A stretch of 64,000 bases of DNA from Coptis chinensis (GCA_015680905.1 CM027382.1:2170001-2234000), one strand, 5' to 3'; counted from the stretch's first letter, positions 48,284 through 61,215 are shown. Notes: generated from the sequence alone by a model not told the origin. Numbers and translations are program-made.

Positions 48284-49978
48284 AACTGCTCTTCTCCTTT
48301 TCATTTAAACTCCAATTTTGTTTTGTCTTCTTATATCAAAATTATACACACACACCCACACACACAAGAATGCCTCTTCCTTTTACTGTGCAATACTTTG
48401 TAAGGAGTCAAAGAGATTGATGAGGGAAAGCTTTTTGTAGATTTTGCATTGTTATGGTCGTCAATGCCTTGGTTACAGGTGTGGTGTAAAGACCCAATGC
48501 TACCCTTCTGTTATATATTATTGTCAGGCATCACTGCATCAGCAACACAGATTAAACCCTCCTTATTATTTGGGTTCTTTATCTATTAAACAATGATTGC
48601 GACCTTATATTTGACTTTAGCAAATTATCATCTATCTTCTTACTGTTCCATTGGCTCAATCAGCCTGCAATTATGTGGATATATACTTCTAGATCAATAA
48701 GTTACAACATTAGCAGCTGGCAATTGTTACAGGGAGGCCGGATTTAATTGTATCATAAATTTAATATACTCATTTTACTTCCACTAGACCACTATGATGC
48801 AATGAAATGATATAATTTGTTGTCTGATGGAACTATGGAAGTGATGAACTTGTAAACCTAGTTGACTGGGATGGACATACCTTTGCTTAAGACTTTTAAT
48901 CGTGTTTGAGAGTTAAATGAAATTTGAATAGTATCATTTCGATTATTACAAATGAGATTGGTCCTATAACTTACACCTGACATTTAAAACTACGCCGAGG
49001 TAGAGGCTGAGATTCGTTCTTATACAAAAAATTACTGGGCATTAGGTAATCCTTAGAAACCAGTTTAGTTTATCTGCTGCAGTTGCTGTATTGCAGAATG
49101 TAGACAGATGCAGGTAGAAATAACTGCGGAATCAGATAATCTCCTTCGGATTCTCTTTGAATATTGAAGAATTTACAAGTGACTCATATCTTAAAAATAG
49201 TAAGTCTCATTTGAGAGAGCCAGTATTAGGAATTCATGTTTCTTGTCCTACATCAGACCGCATTTGCATAATTGCATTAGATTCATGAAGTCAATGTATT
49301 CCATTCAGTAATCTTATTTCAGTTACATATATATACTATTCTTATATCCTCTGTTCAGTGTAATCATAATGTCATAGATCTCACTGGAGAGAAAAGAGGG
49401 AGAAAAGAAAATAGTTTGTATTCATAATGTCATAGATCTCATCTAAGATACTTGTATGAATTGTGTATTTTCATTGACGAATAAGCAGATCAAGCACCAA
49501 GCAATGTGCTGATGCAACAAGAAATGGACATTAAGTTGCTCCATGCGCAGTTATACGAATGTCATCATAGATGCCAGGATTATCAATTTAAGATAAAAAA
49601 AACAAAATTCAACTGGAAAAGGTTAACATTTAACAACACATTTATTAGTGTGAATGTCATGGATTCCTGGGGACCAAGCTTATCGGAACATATTAACGTG
49701 ACATTGCTGTACTAAACATTTATTTAAGTACTTGACTTTGGATTAATTATATACAAAATAATCATCAGCTAATCTGGTTCAGTTAATCTCATCTAATCTT
49801 GTTATTTGAAGTCATCTTAGATGCACACTAATTTCTAATTGTTCCAAGGGTACGAATAGCAAAGCCCGTGGGCGCGAAAAATGAAACTGTATGTCCAAGT
49901 AACAGACATGGGGCTTTGGAATGGGCTTTAATTGAACTAGCATGATGCATGTGCTCCGCACATGATGTTTAGTAGTTG
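48284..49978. other. Intergenic region upstream of the GLTP gene
   Basis: It contains the GLTP 5' leader and promoter (a CA-rich microsatellite at about 48346-48366). Further right, 'cataatgtcatagatctca' is directly repeated at about 49367-49385 and 49423-49441. I see no gene. Confidence 0.5.
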
Positions 49979-49981
49979 TTA

Positions 49982-50464
49982 GGACATCTCCAATGGGAGT
50001 GTACAATTACACTTCCACCTAGGCTCCACGTAGGTGTCATTAGGATTTTACACCTCTAATTGTATACTATTATATAGCTTATAAATATCCACACTCTATA
50101 CTCTCTAATGGAGAAGTGTAAAAAAAATAGATTTTAAACTCGGACGTCACTTTAAGTGACGTTAAAGTGACGTTTCTCTTTAATTTAAACTGGGACGACA
50201 CTTTTTCGAGTTAACAAATTATTTTAGAATTAGAAAGGGACGTTACTCCAAATGACGTCTGAAAATTATTTCACTCGGGGCGTCAATTCGAAAGTGTAAG
50301 CCCATGCTTTTTATTAATTAATAGCGAGAGGGAGAATTTTTCACCATCTCTATTAGCTAATACACTATTACCTACGGTATATCACTCAATTGAAGAGAGT
50401 TTTTTTTATATTTGGAGTGTAAAATTTCCACTCTATAAGATTTACACCCCTATTGGAAATACCC
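49982..50464. mobile_element. PIF/Harbinger-type MITE
   Basis: The left end GGACATCTCCAATGGGAGTG (from 49982) pairs with the right end, whose complement is GGGTATTTCCAATAGGGGTG. A TTA duplication flanks it (49979-49981 and 50465-50467). It lies about 290 bp before the start codon of the thioredoxin-like gene. Confidence 0.85.
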
Positions 50465-50750
50465 TTATGTGGTGTGGAAAAAGTGTGTTGAGTCTAAATC
50501 ACATAATTGTCTTTATCATTATTATAAATTTACTTTAATATTTTGATGGAGTGTTTTGTAATTTAATCAAATGGGTATGGACAATTCCGTCCAAATAAAA
50601 TGGTTGAAGAGACCAAGAGTTATATAAAAAAAAATATTAAAATACTGTTGAGGGACTGTAGATAACACCCGGGTTCTTTAAAATATTTTAGATATATTTA
50701 AATTTTTTCTTAAGCTTTAAATTCCAAAAGGTTTACTCGCATTTCTTTTC

Positions 50751-53700
50751 ATGGCCATGGCTTCTGTGGCAACACCACCTTTGTTCCACTCATTGCGAAC
50801 ATTAGCCACAAAGATAAGTTTATGTCATTCCTCATTTCACCTTTCTTCACAACGTAGTTTCTTTCCTTCTCTACAACTCACGAAAGATGTTAATAAACCA
50901 GCAAGAAAACTCATCATTAGAGCTGCAAGAACAGAGTCTAGAAGAGTTTCTTTAGGCTTCAGAGCTCCTGATTTCCAGGTTCTTCTTTCAAGTTTGACTG
51001 AATTCTCGTTTTTGTATTCACTATTTTCTGCATTGTTTGTTCATATAGTGTTTTTTATACTTAGAAAAATTTGTTTGTTCAGCTTTCAGAGCCTCTAACT
51101 GGGAAAATGTGGAAACTGGATGATTTTGAAGCATATCCTGCTTTACTGGTAAATAACCCCACTTCATTTACCTTCGTTTGGAATTGAAATTGTCACTTGT
51201 GGTCATGAATTTGCGAGATGGGCATGAAGTTCTATGAATGTACAGTGTACAAATGATTGAACTATGAACATTAACTTAGTCAATAACGAGCCGACTTGAT
51301 TGAATGTGTTAAACTGAGGTGGCTTGGTTCTTAGTAGAAATGAAAGAGAAATTTCTTTATCGCATTGAGATACCTTTATATCAATATATATTGTTGACGA
51401 ATTGCTCGTGTTAATGATCGTCTTATGTGGCATTACTGAAGTGTTGTGTTTATATGGATGTTATTATTGGGGAAAATGATACCAATCGATCTCCACTAAG
51501 ATAGTTTGCACTTGGACAATCTACTACTCCAATCGAAAATCTAAATTTTAACTACAACCAATAACCATAACCTAAACTATGGATATAACTATTATAAACA
51601 AGCAATAGAAATATGAAGTAAGTAAAATATACCACCACACAAAGATATAACGTGGTTCGGCCAATGATGCCTATTTCCACAAGAGCTAATCCTTTTGTAA
51701 GTATGGGAATGAAGATTACAATCACTCCTCTCAAGTCTCTCCACCTTACTATATCACTCTTTTCTCCTTACAAGTTTTTCTCTTTGCAAGGGTTTTATCT
51801 CAATTTTGATTGCTCTCAAAATTGGGTTTCTATTCAAGACTTGGTTTTCCAAAACCTAACTTATGTTTTTATACTAAATTTGTAATTTCGCAGTTACAAT
51901 AGAAATAGAAACTGACAAGTTTAGGTATGAGCGCGGGCGCGCTCTCTTATTTTCCTAAAAGTCAAAAGTCCAGTAACTTTGTTTCGTGAGAGGCTGAAAA
52001 AAAACTATCTTCTTTTTCATGGCAAGGACGCGGGCACACCTTGGTCACGACCAATCTTAGCGCGTGCTTCTTCACATGAACAATATTGCTTTCTCCCATA
52101 TTCTTCCTCATTCTCATGTGAGGGATAACTACAACAGTTATAGCTCATTATTCTAGTCTTGTGCTTATGACTAAATAAATTCATAATGCCTACTCTCGTA
52201 CTGTCTCGTTGTAGTTAGGAGTATGATAATCTTAACACCTAATTAGGGATGTAAAATGCTGTACACTGTGGAGTGTCAGCATGAGGTGTCAGTCATTCTC
52301 TGATTTCTTGCTTTGCTCCTGCTGCTGCTATTTATTGGTAGTCCATTTGCATAGGAAAAGTTGCGTGAGGTTTGGTGGTGGAGAGATGCATCAAGTGGTA
52401 TTGAAATGACTTATTTTTGCCACTGATCCACTTTTCCAGTTGTTACGAAGAAGGATATTTTTCAGTGCTTTTTTCTGAAGAACGTTTATTTTTGGACTTC
52501 CTCATCTTACCTTGGTTTCACTTTAGAATGCACATGATTCTCCATCTGGATTCACAAATCACAATATTATGTCTGATGCAGGTCATGTTTATTTGTAACC
52601 ACTGCCCCTTTGTTATACACTTGAAGAAAGATATTGTGAAGCTTTCAGATTTCTACATGAAGGTATGAGTATCCTTCCATCTCCTGGGATTGGGAATCGG
52701 AAGTATTATATATTCCATGATTTTACCGAACATTCTGGTATCTCATTCTTCACTATTCGACAGAGTAACCTTTATGTATTGTATACTGCAGAAGGGGCTT
52801 GCAGTTGTAGCGATCTCTTCAAACTCAGTAGTTACTCATCCACAGGTTGTATAGGTCATACTTCCACCTTTGACATGCGTTAATATTGTCATAGTTTTCT
52901 TAAAATTGTAATGGATCTTTACAGGACGGACCTGAATTTATGGCTGAAGACGCTTCGTTTTTTAGATACCCTTTCCCTTATCTTTATGACGAGGTACGAT
53001 TGATGATTCTATCTGATAGCTCTTATTCTCCACACTAAGTCTTTCTACGTGAAATCTGAGAACACGTTACACAATTGCCTGACATTCTGAGTCATTTAAA
53101 ATAGCTGGTCATACTGCTACCTTTCACTATGATTGAACTATCAACCGTTTAGGACTTTCAGGTTCAGGCTCATCTCTACTTCATCCATCTAGTCATGGTG
53201 TTGCTCAATAATATATATGTATGAATAATTGAATACATGCAACATCATTAATGTTATAATAACATTTCTTTCTTTCGTAACTACTTTTGCTGATAAGCAT
53301 GTCCTTACTGCAGTCACAAGATGTTGCTCGAGCTTTTGGAACTGTGTGCACGCCCGAATTTTTTCTCTTCAAAAAGGTGACTACAAATTAACCTTTTCAT
53401 GAATCGTCTCTCATCTTTCTGAAAGCACTGTTGACTAGGCACATTCGGTTATTTGTAGAAATGTGAAAAACCTGTATTTGTAATTTCTAAAACTTAATTG
53501 AGTTATTTTACAACAGGATGGTCGGCGGCCTTTTGAGCTCGTCTATCATGGGCAGTTTGATGACTCACGACCTAGTAATAATTTGCCTGTCACAGGAAGG
53601 TTAGTTCAATGACAATATTATATATAAAACATTTCGCAGTCCATGTTTAGTTCTTAGTATTAACTCTTCCAAGCTACGCTATTTGTTTAGAGACTTGAGT

Positions 53701-53884
53701 GTGGCAATAGATTGTGTTCTAAGTGCACAACCGCTAAAATCAGTTCAAAGACCCAGGTATTGTCCTTTCTTTCCCCTTTGTTGTCTATGTTTTGAATTGC
53801 AAGCTTACACAACTAAAACCACATTCTCTACTCCCCTAAAGTATTGGATGCAGTATAAAGTGGCATCCAGAAAAGAAAATGTAA
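50751..53884 (+). CDS. Chloroplast thioredoxin/AhpC-like (peroxiredoxin-like) protein
   Basis: Nine exons (50751-50978, 51083-51148, 52582-52662, 52792-52845, 52925-52993, 53314-53376, 53517-53599, 53691-53756, 53842-53884) join to 250 aa with GT-AG introns. Residues 1 to about 60 are Ser/Arg/Lys-rich with few acids, like a chloroplast transit peptide. The mature part is a thioredoxin-fold redoxin domain: GFRAPDF, then VMFICNHCPFV with a CxxC pair (C103, C106), a third Cys before the cis-Pro loop (VCTPEF, C178/P180), then DGRRPFELVYHGQFDDSRP and GCSIKWHP. This is the plant AhpC/TSA-like family resembling Arabidopsis At1g21350 (from memory). A thiol redox role is inferred; substrates are unknown. 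Intron 2 (1.43 kb) contains a solo LTR. Confidence 0.9.
51465..52136 (-). mobile_element. Solo copia LTR in intron 2 of the thioredoxin-like gene
   Basis: It is related to the LTRs at 39965 and 44949: it shares 'ggggaaaatgataccaatcg'-type starts, 'cgtggttcggccaatgatgc', and the 'tgagggataactacaaca' end. A perfect 5-bp duplication GTTAT flanks it (51460-51464 and 52137-52141). The terminal TG has mutated to TA. No internal domain remains, so it is a solo LTR left by LTR-LTR recombination. Confidence 0.9.
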
Positions 53885-54425
53885 CATGTCGTCACCGGTT
53901 TCAGTTTCAGAGGGATCATAATCTAACAGTCAGAGTTACATTTATAAGGTGTGTCTTACGGTTTCTCTAAAGTAGCCGATGATTTATAATGTTGAGAAAT
54001 ATTTATATTTTCTTAAGTTATTCTGCTTTACAGCTTCATACTCTTGCAACGGAAAGTTTCAGAGCTTTGGTTGAGGGGTAAGTGGCTGATGTGCAATGTG
54101 AGTTATCCTGTGATTGGAAGGTGGAGAAGGTTTACATCATAAAAAGAATCAAACATTTTGAGCAGTGTGCATGGCCTCACCTCCTGAAAGAGAGAGCTGC
54201 TTATTATGGAGATTTACTAAGATTTTTACCTGTGATGCTTAGGGAGATTCCTCCTCCTTTGTGTTTTTCTCGTCACCCTGTATAAACATGCCTATGCACT
54301 TTGGAGTTTGACGTTCTCCCGTCAATGCATTAGCTTGTAGATCATCATTATTAATTGATTTTACAACATATATTTGTAAATCATACTGATGTAGAACATT
54401 AGTTCGTCCTCGGTATCAAGACATG
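53885..54425 (+). other. 3' flank of the thioredoxin-like gene
   Basis: It probably contains the 3' untranslated region. No second gene is recognised; the open stretch at 54082-54285 matches nothing I know. Confidence 0.4.
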
Positions 54426-54433
54426 GGCGTGCG

Positions 54434-54826
54434 CATAGTACAAAATATCAGGATATGGGTATTTATCGATATTCAATTTCTGGATATGTATCGTGGATAT
54501 ATCTCCCTCTTTAGGGATATTTGACATTGTTTCACATGCAAATATCGTGGATATATCCAAAATATCGACAAATATCGTGGATATTTATTGATATATCATG
54601 ATACATTATTTATATTTATTTGAAATATAATAATAAATATTAAATAAAATTGTTATATATACAAAATATCGCCAAATACCCATAAATATCGCAAATATTA
54701 TCGAAATATAACTGATATTTGCAGTCGTATATATCTCTAAACATATCGTGATATTTAAATATCTTTTTCTGAAATATGGATAGATATCTCCAAATATCGT
54801 GATATATCAGGATATTTTGTACTATG
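54434..54826. mobile_element. hAT-type MITE, CATAGTAC family, copy 3
   Basis: The ends CATAGTACAAAATATC and GATATTTTGTACTATG form perfect 16-bp inverted repeats. A perfect 8-bp duplication GGCGTGCG flanks it (54426-54433 and 54827-54834). It is the best preserved of the three copies. Confidence 0.93.
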
Positions 54827-54950
54827 GGCGTGCGCCCATAGTTTGAGTCCAAGCACACAAGTTGTTTATGCCGCCCTTTAATATTTTCTTTTAGTTGGTT
54901 GTGACACGGGGTGTTACTATTGGTTTATGGTTTATAGGTTTAGTAAAAAT

Positions 54951-55887
54951 TAGGGGTGTCTCTTTTTGCCGAATTTCCGATTTTTCCGAAATCCGACCCG
55001 AAATTGGTCTGGCTCTGGGTGTAGTTTTCATGGGCCGATTTTCCGATTTTCCGATTTCCGAAAATTCCGAAAAAAAATTGGATCGGATTTGGATATAATT
55101 CTAAAATCCGATCCGATCCGAAAATTCCGAAATTTCCGATATTATTGCCAATTTATTCCGAAAATATATACTTCTCTCACTATCCACTTGATTAGATCTC
55201 GACTGTTCATTCATTTCAAAACAAAACAAAAACATAACCTAGCCGCTACTTACCCACTTGAATTGAACCACTCTACTGTCATTACACCGTCTGCCATAAC
55301 AATAATGATATGAAAAAAAATGTCATTGAGTCATACAATGACTTTCAGACCAATCCAAAAGCCAAATTCCAATAGATAGAATATTATGTAAAGCTACTTA
55401 GAGTCCAAGACCATAATCCATTATTTATGCAGACACTTCACGCTTCAATTTTCACACACGAAAAAAGATTGAAACATTACAAATACCCAGACCTCAACAG
55501 AATGCAATGCTTGCTATTGGTGGCTGCAGGTTCTTTTTCTCGTTTTTTCTTGGATCACTTGTTTGAATGAAAATGGGTTTTCTCAGTAAACAAGTGCGTA
55601 TTGTTGTTGGTACATTGGTGTCGTGGACATGACTTTCTCTCCCTACAATGAACATTGGCGTATGATATTCCAAAAATAATTGAAAGTAAATAGATCTTTG
55701 AAAATTTACCAAGTATTCCGAAATTTCCGAGTTATTCCGAAATTTCCAAAAGTTCCAAAATTGGAAATATATTTTGAATCCGAAAAAAAATTGGATCGGA
55801 TTTGGCTAGCATATTAGGTTCCGAAAAAAATTTGGAAAAATTCCGAAGGAGGTTAATCCGATCCGATCCGATCCGAAGTCACCCCTA
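54951..55887. mobile_element. hAT element with TAGGGGTG ends and 'ccgatccg' subterminal repeats
   Basis: The left end TAGGGGTGTC and right end GTCACCCCTA are inverted. A perfect 8-bp duplication GTAAAAAT lies at 54943-54950 and 55888-55895. Both ends hold many copies of 'ttccga' and 'gatccgatccg' motifs, as expected for subterminal transposase sites. It has no transposase frame. Confidence 0.92.
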
Positions 55888-55954
55888 GTAAAAATAAAAG
55901 GGCTTGTAATTAGGGTTATTCAAAGTTATTGTTTATGAATGGTGAGATTCAAAT

Positions 55955-56815
55955 GGGTTAATTAGACGTTTAGACTACACCCCCTATTGTATAATTCCTT
56001 AGACATAAACCCCTGTTCTGTTTTCTCTCTGTCACGCCAATGTTACTATTTCACTTAATATCCTAACTGCCCTTACATAGATCCATCATAGTCTTTTCTC
56101 CAGTTCATCTTCTCCAACTTTATATAAATCTAACAACCTCCATTATGTTTCAGGCTATAAATCTATAAATCTAGCAACTTCCATTCTATTTCACACACTC
56201 CCATTTCTATATAAATCTAGCAATACATACTAACCAAACACATGTCATTAATGCATAGAAACACATTAATAATAAACAATCCATAACACATAACTGCATA
56301 AAACCATTTCACACACGGCTTTAATATAATACAAAATACAAACCAAAAAATTAACAAAATGTTGATTGATTGATAATCATAAACAATATCACATAGCACT
56401 TAATCATTGTGCATATTTGATCCAAACCAAAACTATTAAAGATAATAACAAAAAAAAACACAAAAAACTCATAAATAACTCCATGAAACCACTTGTAGAA
56501 AAATGCCTAAATTACTGCCTAAGAAGACCCTGGTCCTAGCATTTGAGCTTCCACCAATAAAGAAGCCGACAACGAGGTTGTGCAATTGTTGTTGTTGTTG
56601 TTGTTTTTTTTTTTTTTTAATCTAAAAAAACTTTTGTGTCGTAGCTTACCCTAAAAATCTAAAATAATAATATGTAAGGGTAGTTAGGGCATTAAGTGAA
56701 ATACTAACGGTGTGATGGGGAGAAAACAGAATGAGTGTTTATGTCTAAGGAATTATACAATAAGGGATTTAGTCTAAACATGTATATAAAATATGGGATT
56801 TAGTCTAATTAATCG
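55955..56815. mobile_element. Mutator-like non-autonomous element with long inverted ends
   Basis: About 130 bp at the left (GGGTTAATTAGACGTTTAGA ... 'ttccttagacataaac') is repeated inverted at the right ('gtttatgtctaaggaattat' ... 'ttagtctaattaatc'). A perfect 9-bp duplication GATTCAAAT flanks it (55946-55954 and 56816-56824). Long TIRs and a 9-bp duplication indicate a MULE derivative. Confidence 0.85.
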
Positions 56816-56824
56816 GATTCAAAT

Positions 56825-58221
56825 AAAAGAAAGATTTTTATGTCTTCTTTAATTTGTGTTTTAATTAAAGTGTAGATTTTGTTAAACTGAAGCCTCATCT
56901 CCCTATTGTAATTTGACTACTATTTTGCCTTTTTTCCATTGATGGATTGATGCTAAATTGAAATGCAGAATACTTGTTGTTATTTGTTTCCCACATAGAT
57001 AAGAATATATTTGATGAAAAAGATTGAAGAAGAATATATGACCAACGAAGGACCAAACCACATCTGAACTTCTGCCAAAGAACAGTACGTGTATATTATG
57101 GCTAGCAAGTAGCAATGCATGTTGCCAAATCCATCATTTAGGGTCTAAGATTCTAAGGTGCTTCTCATCAAAATTATAAAAAGTGAAAAAAAGAAAAGAA
57201 AAGAAGAATGAAATCCAAGTTTTAGAATAACATCCAGGATTACATGAAAGTGTCAATAAACAATTCAACACGTTAGCATACAGACAAGTCAAAGCAAATA
57301 GCCATTATCAAACTTGCTAATCAGGAAACAAAAGTGAACAGGCAAAAGTCAGTTTTAATGACAATAATCCATAAACCACCCTTACATAAACAAGGCCACA
57401 TAAAAAGGTGAGACCAAGTTATTCACAATTGCATTCAGTTTTCGATAGTAAGTACAACCAAAGCACCTGTCATCTTAGTTTTCCTCTTATGTTCCGAACT
57501 ATTTCACATGTTTTCAATATGTTGAGCGTCTTGTAATGCATATTGCATTGTTATTGATGGTGATGGTGATGCATACCTATGGCTCATTGGAACTTTGGAA
57601 GAGGTTGAAGAGGATCGAGCTGTTCTGTTCCAAGTTCTTATGGAGAAACGTTGAGACGTACAAGCTTTACCTTAAATCGCGTCCACATTTACCACATGTA
57701 CTACGTTTTATCATTATCTTGTTCATGAATTCTTAATGTATGTTTCTTTCATGACATTTGCAGTGCAGTTACGAGCCTCCTACAAGGGTCCCACTTACCT
57801 CATACACCAACAGCTTCATTTGTAGGTTGATTGGCTAATGATATTGAAGTTTGAAAGGGTCCCCTTCTTGGAACAATTCTTCTTTGAGTCTTTATTGGTC
57901 ATATACTCATTTCACTGAGAACAGTATCTTCTTCGTTTGTTACTTTGTTATGAAGTTATGAACTTAATAGATACCATCATTTTGTTAAAAAATTCTCGAT
58001 CAGTCTTCTCTAAATTGAGCTGAAATGAAATCAAATTAGTGCAAGTATCCCTTCCTAACAGTTTCACCTTCTTTACCATATTGTCGAGATTGTAATCTCA
58101 GCATATACATCCAGTATATAGACGACTGTTCTGCAGATTACTAAGTTTAAAAAGGAAATAAAGTAGACGATTGTAAAATTTTGACAGCTGAAAGTGCCGA
58201 TATGTACTAATCTGTTTTATC
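56825..58221. other. Unassigned intergenic DNA
   Basis: No terminal repeats or convincing gene. The 66-codon frame at 57536-57736 has no match I recognise and no splice context. Confidence 0.4.
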
Positions 58222-58627
58222 CAAGGCCCAAAATATCGCCGAGATATCCGAGATATCACTGACATATTTTATTTTTTGGGTACACCGAGATGGAAATATC
58301 CGATATATTTCAACCGAATATTGAATCTATTTTTTCCAATATATTTCACAATTTCTGATATAATGATATATATCGACTGATATATATTATATATCCGACA
58401 TAAATTATTGATTTTGACCGATATTGTTGATTTTGACTAAATATTATTGATTTTGACTAATATATTGATAATATTTCCGATATAATCGACAATATTTTTA
58501 ATACATCGATATACAAAATTAAATTTTGACTGGTCAACAAAAAAATAGATATATCTATGATATTTATGATATATTTTGGTTTTTTAGTACATTGAGATAT
58601 TCACTAAATTCGATATTTTGATCTTTG
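58222..58627. mobile_element. AT-rich MITE with CAAGGCCCAAAATATCG ends
   Basis: The left end CAAGGCCCAAAATATCG and the complement of the right end, CAAAGATCAAAATATCG, match at most positions. Possible 8-bp flanks GTTTTATC and GTTTTACT match at 6 of 8. The interior is full of 'gatatat' motifs, like the CATAGTAC family, but the ends differ. Confidence 0.6.
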
Positions 58628-59008
58628 GTTTTACTTTTACCTTATTTTCTTGCATTGATAAACAACTAAGTACGACTCATTTACAAGCAGTACAACACAA
58701 GAACGAAGTTGGTTCAAGTAACGAGGTCAGATCACAAGGATTTTTATTTCAATCGACTTTCATAATATAAGGGATGTATTTTCTAGTTGAAAAGTACTTA
58801 ATTAGAATATTCCCAGTCACTTAATTTGCTAATTTGCTTACACTTGACACAGTCAACTTCTAATTAGCCTCTCTAAATTTTTGATTACTGATTAAGTGAT
58901 CAATCGGGACATGTCATCCTTAATATATAATTTAATGGCCACTCATAAACATATATATGAAATTAACTCGGCAGAGAATGGAAGTTAGTTTAAGTATATA
59001 TATGGTGT

Positions 59009-60243
59009 GAGGCGGAGCCAGGGTACGCCCCCCTCAGATTTCTCAAAAAAAACAAAAAATATAATTAACACGTACAAAACAAAATCACAACCACGACCGG
59101 TACAAAAAGAAAAAGAAACTCAAAAATCCCTCACGTTCTCTCTACTCTCAACCTTCTTGACTTCTCCCTCTTCCCTCTCTGCTTATATTCTGAAAAAAAT
59201 TGTATCTAAAATTCTAAATGTTGCATTAACTTTCTCATGTAGTTCTGTTTTAGTAGTCATAGAAGTAGGTATAACTCACTCTACGTGAGTTGGTTTGTCC
59301 ATATGTATTAAGAATTTAGGATCATAGGATGCACTCTTCCTCGTATAAAGGGTATATCACCTCTAATTTATTTTTAAATTTAGTATACACTGTGTTTAGT
59401 ATAAAATAATACACTGCTTTGACAGAGAAAGTTTGCACCTAGCCCTAAGATCTGTTAGAAGTTCTGGAAAGCTTTGTGTACAGCAAAAATGTCAATCAAT
59501 ACTTTTAGACAGTTCTTCAAGACATATAGAGGGTTGTACAACAGCCAAGTTGTGCAAAGAACTCATGAATTTTGACTTATTCAGATACTTCGTCAGTGCC
59601 AAATTTGTGCCTCGGCAAGCAAATTCCATTGTAGCTTTTTTGTGTATAGCAAAGTACTGATAAGTTGTTCCTCTCTTTTCAGTTTATACTTCTTTTCGGT
59701 GTTTTAATTTCTAAGTTGGATCAAGTTATATTATATTCATAAAAAATCACGTAAACTCATAGTAGCTCTTTTCTCTATGGACCAACCATCTAAATTTTGA
59801 GGAAATATCTTCTGTACACATTGAGTCCATCCCAAAGTAGTAGCAACTAGCAATAGTCTCAGTTTGGTGTAAAGCAAAAAAATTCAAAACAAAAGATGTG
59901 AGAATGTAATGTTTATACACAAGTTTTATTAGAGAATACAATTTGACTTCCCTTTCTCATCAAATGATAGAGGTGTATGTCCATCAAAACTGTTACAACA
60001 TATCTTTTGTAAGAATTGAAATCGATCTCTTTGGTGACATATAATTGGAGCAAAAACAGAACTAGATCAAACTAAAACATTAGTGTCTTAACATACACCA
60101 AAATAATTGTATGCAATACAATCTCTTAGTTAACATACACCAAAATAATTGTATGCAATACAATCTCTTAGTTTTGTACCAGACAAGGCCTCAAATATTT
60201 CCCTTTTTGTGGCTCACCCTCACTCAAAATCCTGGCTCTGCCA
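59009..60243. mobile_element. Probable DNA transposon with GGCGGAGCCAGG ends
   Basis: The left end GAGGCGGAGCCAGGGT and the complement of the right end, AGTGGCAGAGCCAGGATTT, are imperfect inverted repeats about 1.23 kb apart. I find no clear target duplication. Inside there is a 75-codon open frame (59433-59660) that I do not recognise and a tandem repeat of about 45 bp at about 60090-60180 ('ttaacatacaccaaaataat' twice). Confidence 0.55.
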
Positions 60244-60870
60244 CTGGGTGTCCTCCATGAGACTGTTTTTTCCAGCGTGCACACTGTATTGTCATCACAA
60301 AACATAATAATAGATTTTCCCAGGCTATTCTGATTAACAATAACCCAAAGGGAGATTAACAAGGACATTCAGATAGGAAACATATTGTCATACTGGTACT
60401 GCTACATAACGTCTTAACTTGACGATGAGCTTCTTTGGCCATTTGGGACTTGCCGTGGCATCCCATTTACGAGATACAATGCAGTATACGATTTTGTACA
60501 GCAATTCAACGAATGTAACACTGAAGGCCATTGGCAATTGGCATTAACGTGTACAAGCACTCGACCGCATAAGCTATTTTGTCCGCGGTATAACTCAAAA
60601 TATATTAGTCATAAGCTCATTTTAGAGTCAATATATGGTTGCGTTGTATACCTGTACGCCTTGACCACAATTCTTAGTCTCGCATGTTTTCCCTACAAAT
60701 TTAAAGATTTGTTCCAGAAAAAGATTTAAAATACTAAGATTTTGAAAAAAAAATGAATATTGTGATATTGACTGAATTTCTGTTCTTTAAACTTTATTCT
60801 GATTTTGTAGTAGTTAATTACCTATCGATTTCCTTATAAAATGTGACAATTTTAAACAAGCACATATTTA

Positions 60871-61215
60871 GGGCCTGTTTGTCAAAATTTTAACTAATGG
60901 AAAGAAAATGAAAAAAAATAGAGTGGTCCACTATGAAATGGAATGGAATTGAAACTGTTTTAAAATTGTGTCTGTTTGGTAAACTACAGAAAGAAAAGTA
61001 AATTGTGTTTGTTTTTTTTTTCTTTTCCTTTTCTTAAAATATTTAGGTGTGGAGCATAGACTCAAAACCATTTCTATTTCTCTAATTTTGTTTCCGTACG
61101 GAAAGCAATATTTTCTTTCTATAGACAAACAAACAACAAAAAAACTACGAAAAAAGTAGACTATACCTTCTTTTTTTTTTTTTTTTTTGACATTTTTTCC
61201 AGAACAAACAGACCC
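60871..61215. mobile_element. PIF/Harbinger-type MITE
   Basis: The left end GGGCCTGTTTGTCAAAA and the right end (complement GGGTCTGTTTGTTCTGG) are inverted, with TTA duplications at 60868-60870 and 61216-61218. Confidence 0.85.

Noticed and set aside
57536-57736. 66-codon frame in the 57-kb spacer
   Set aside because: Hydrophobic and positively charged by chance composition; no splice sites, homology or start context that I can support.
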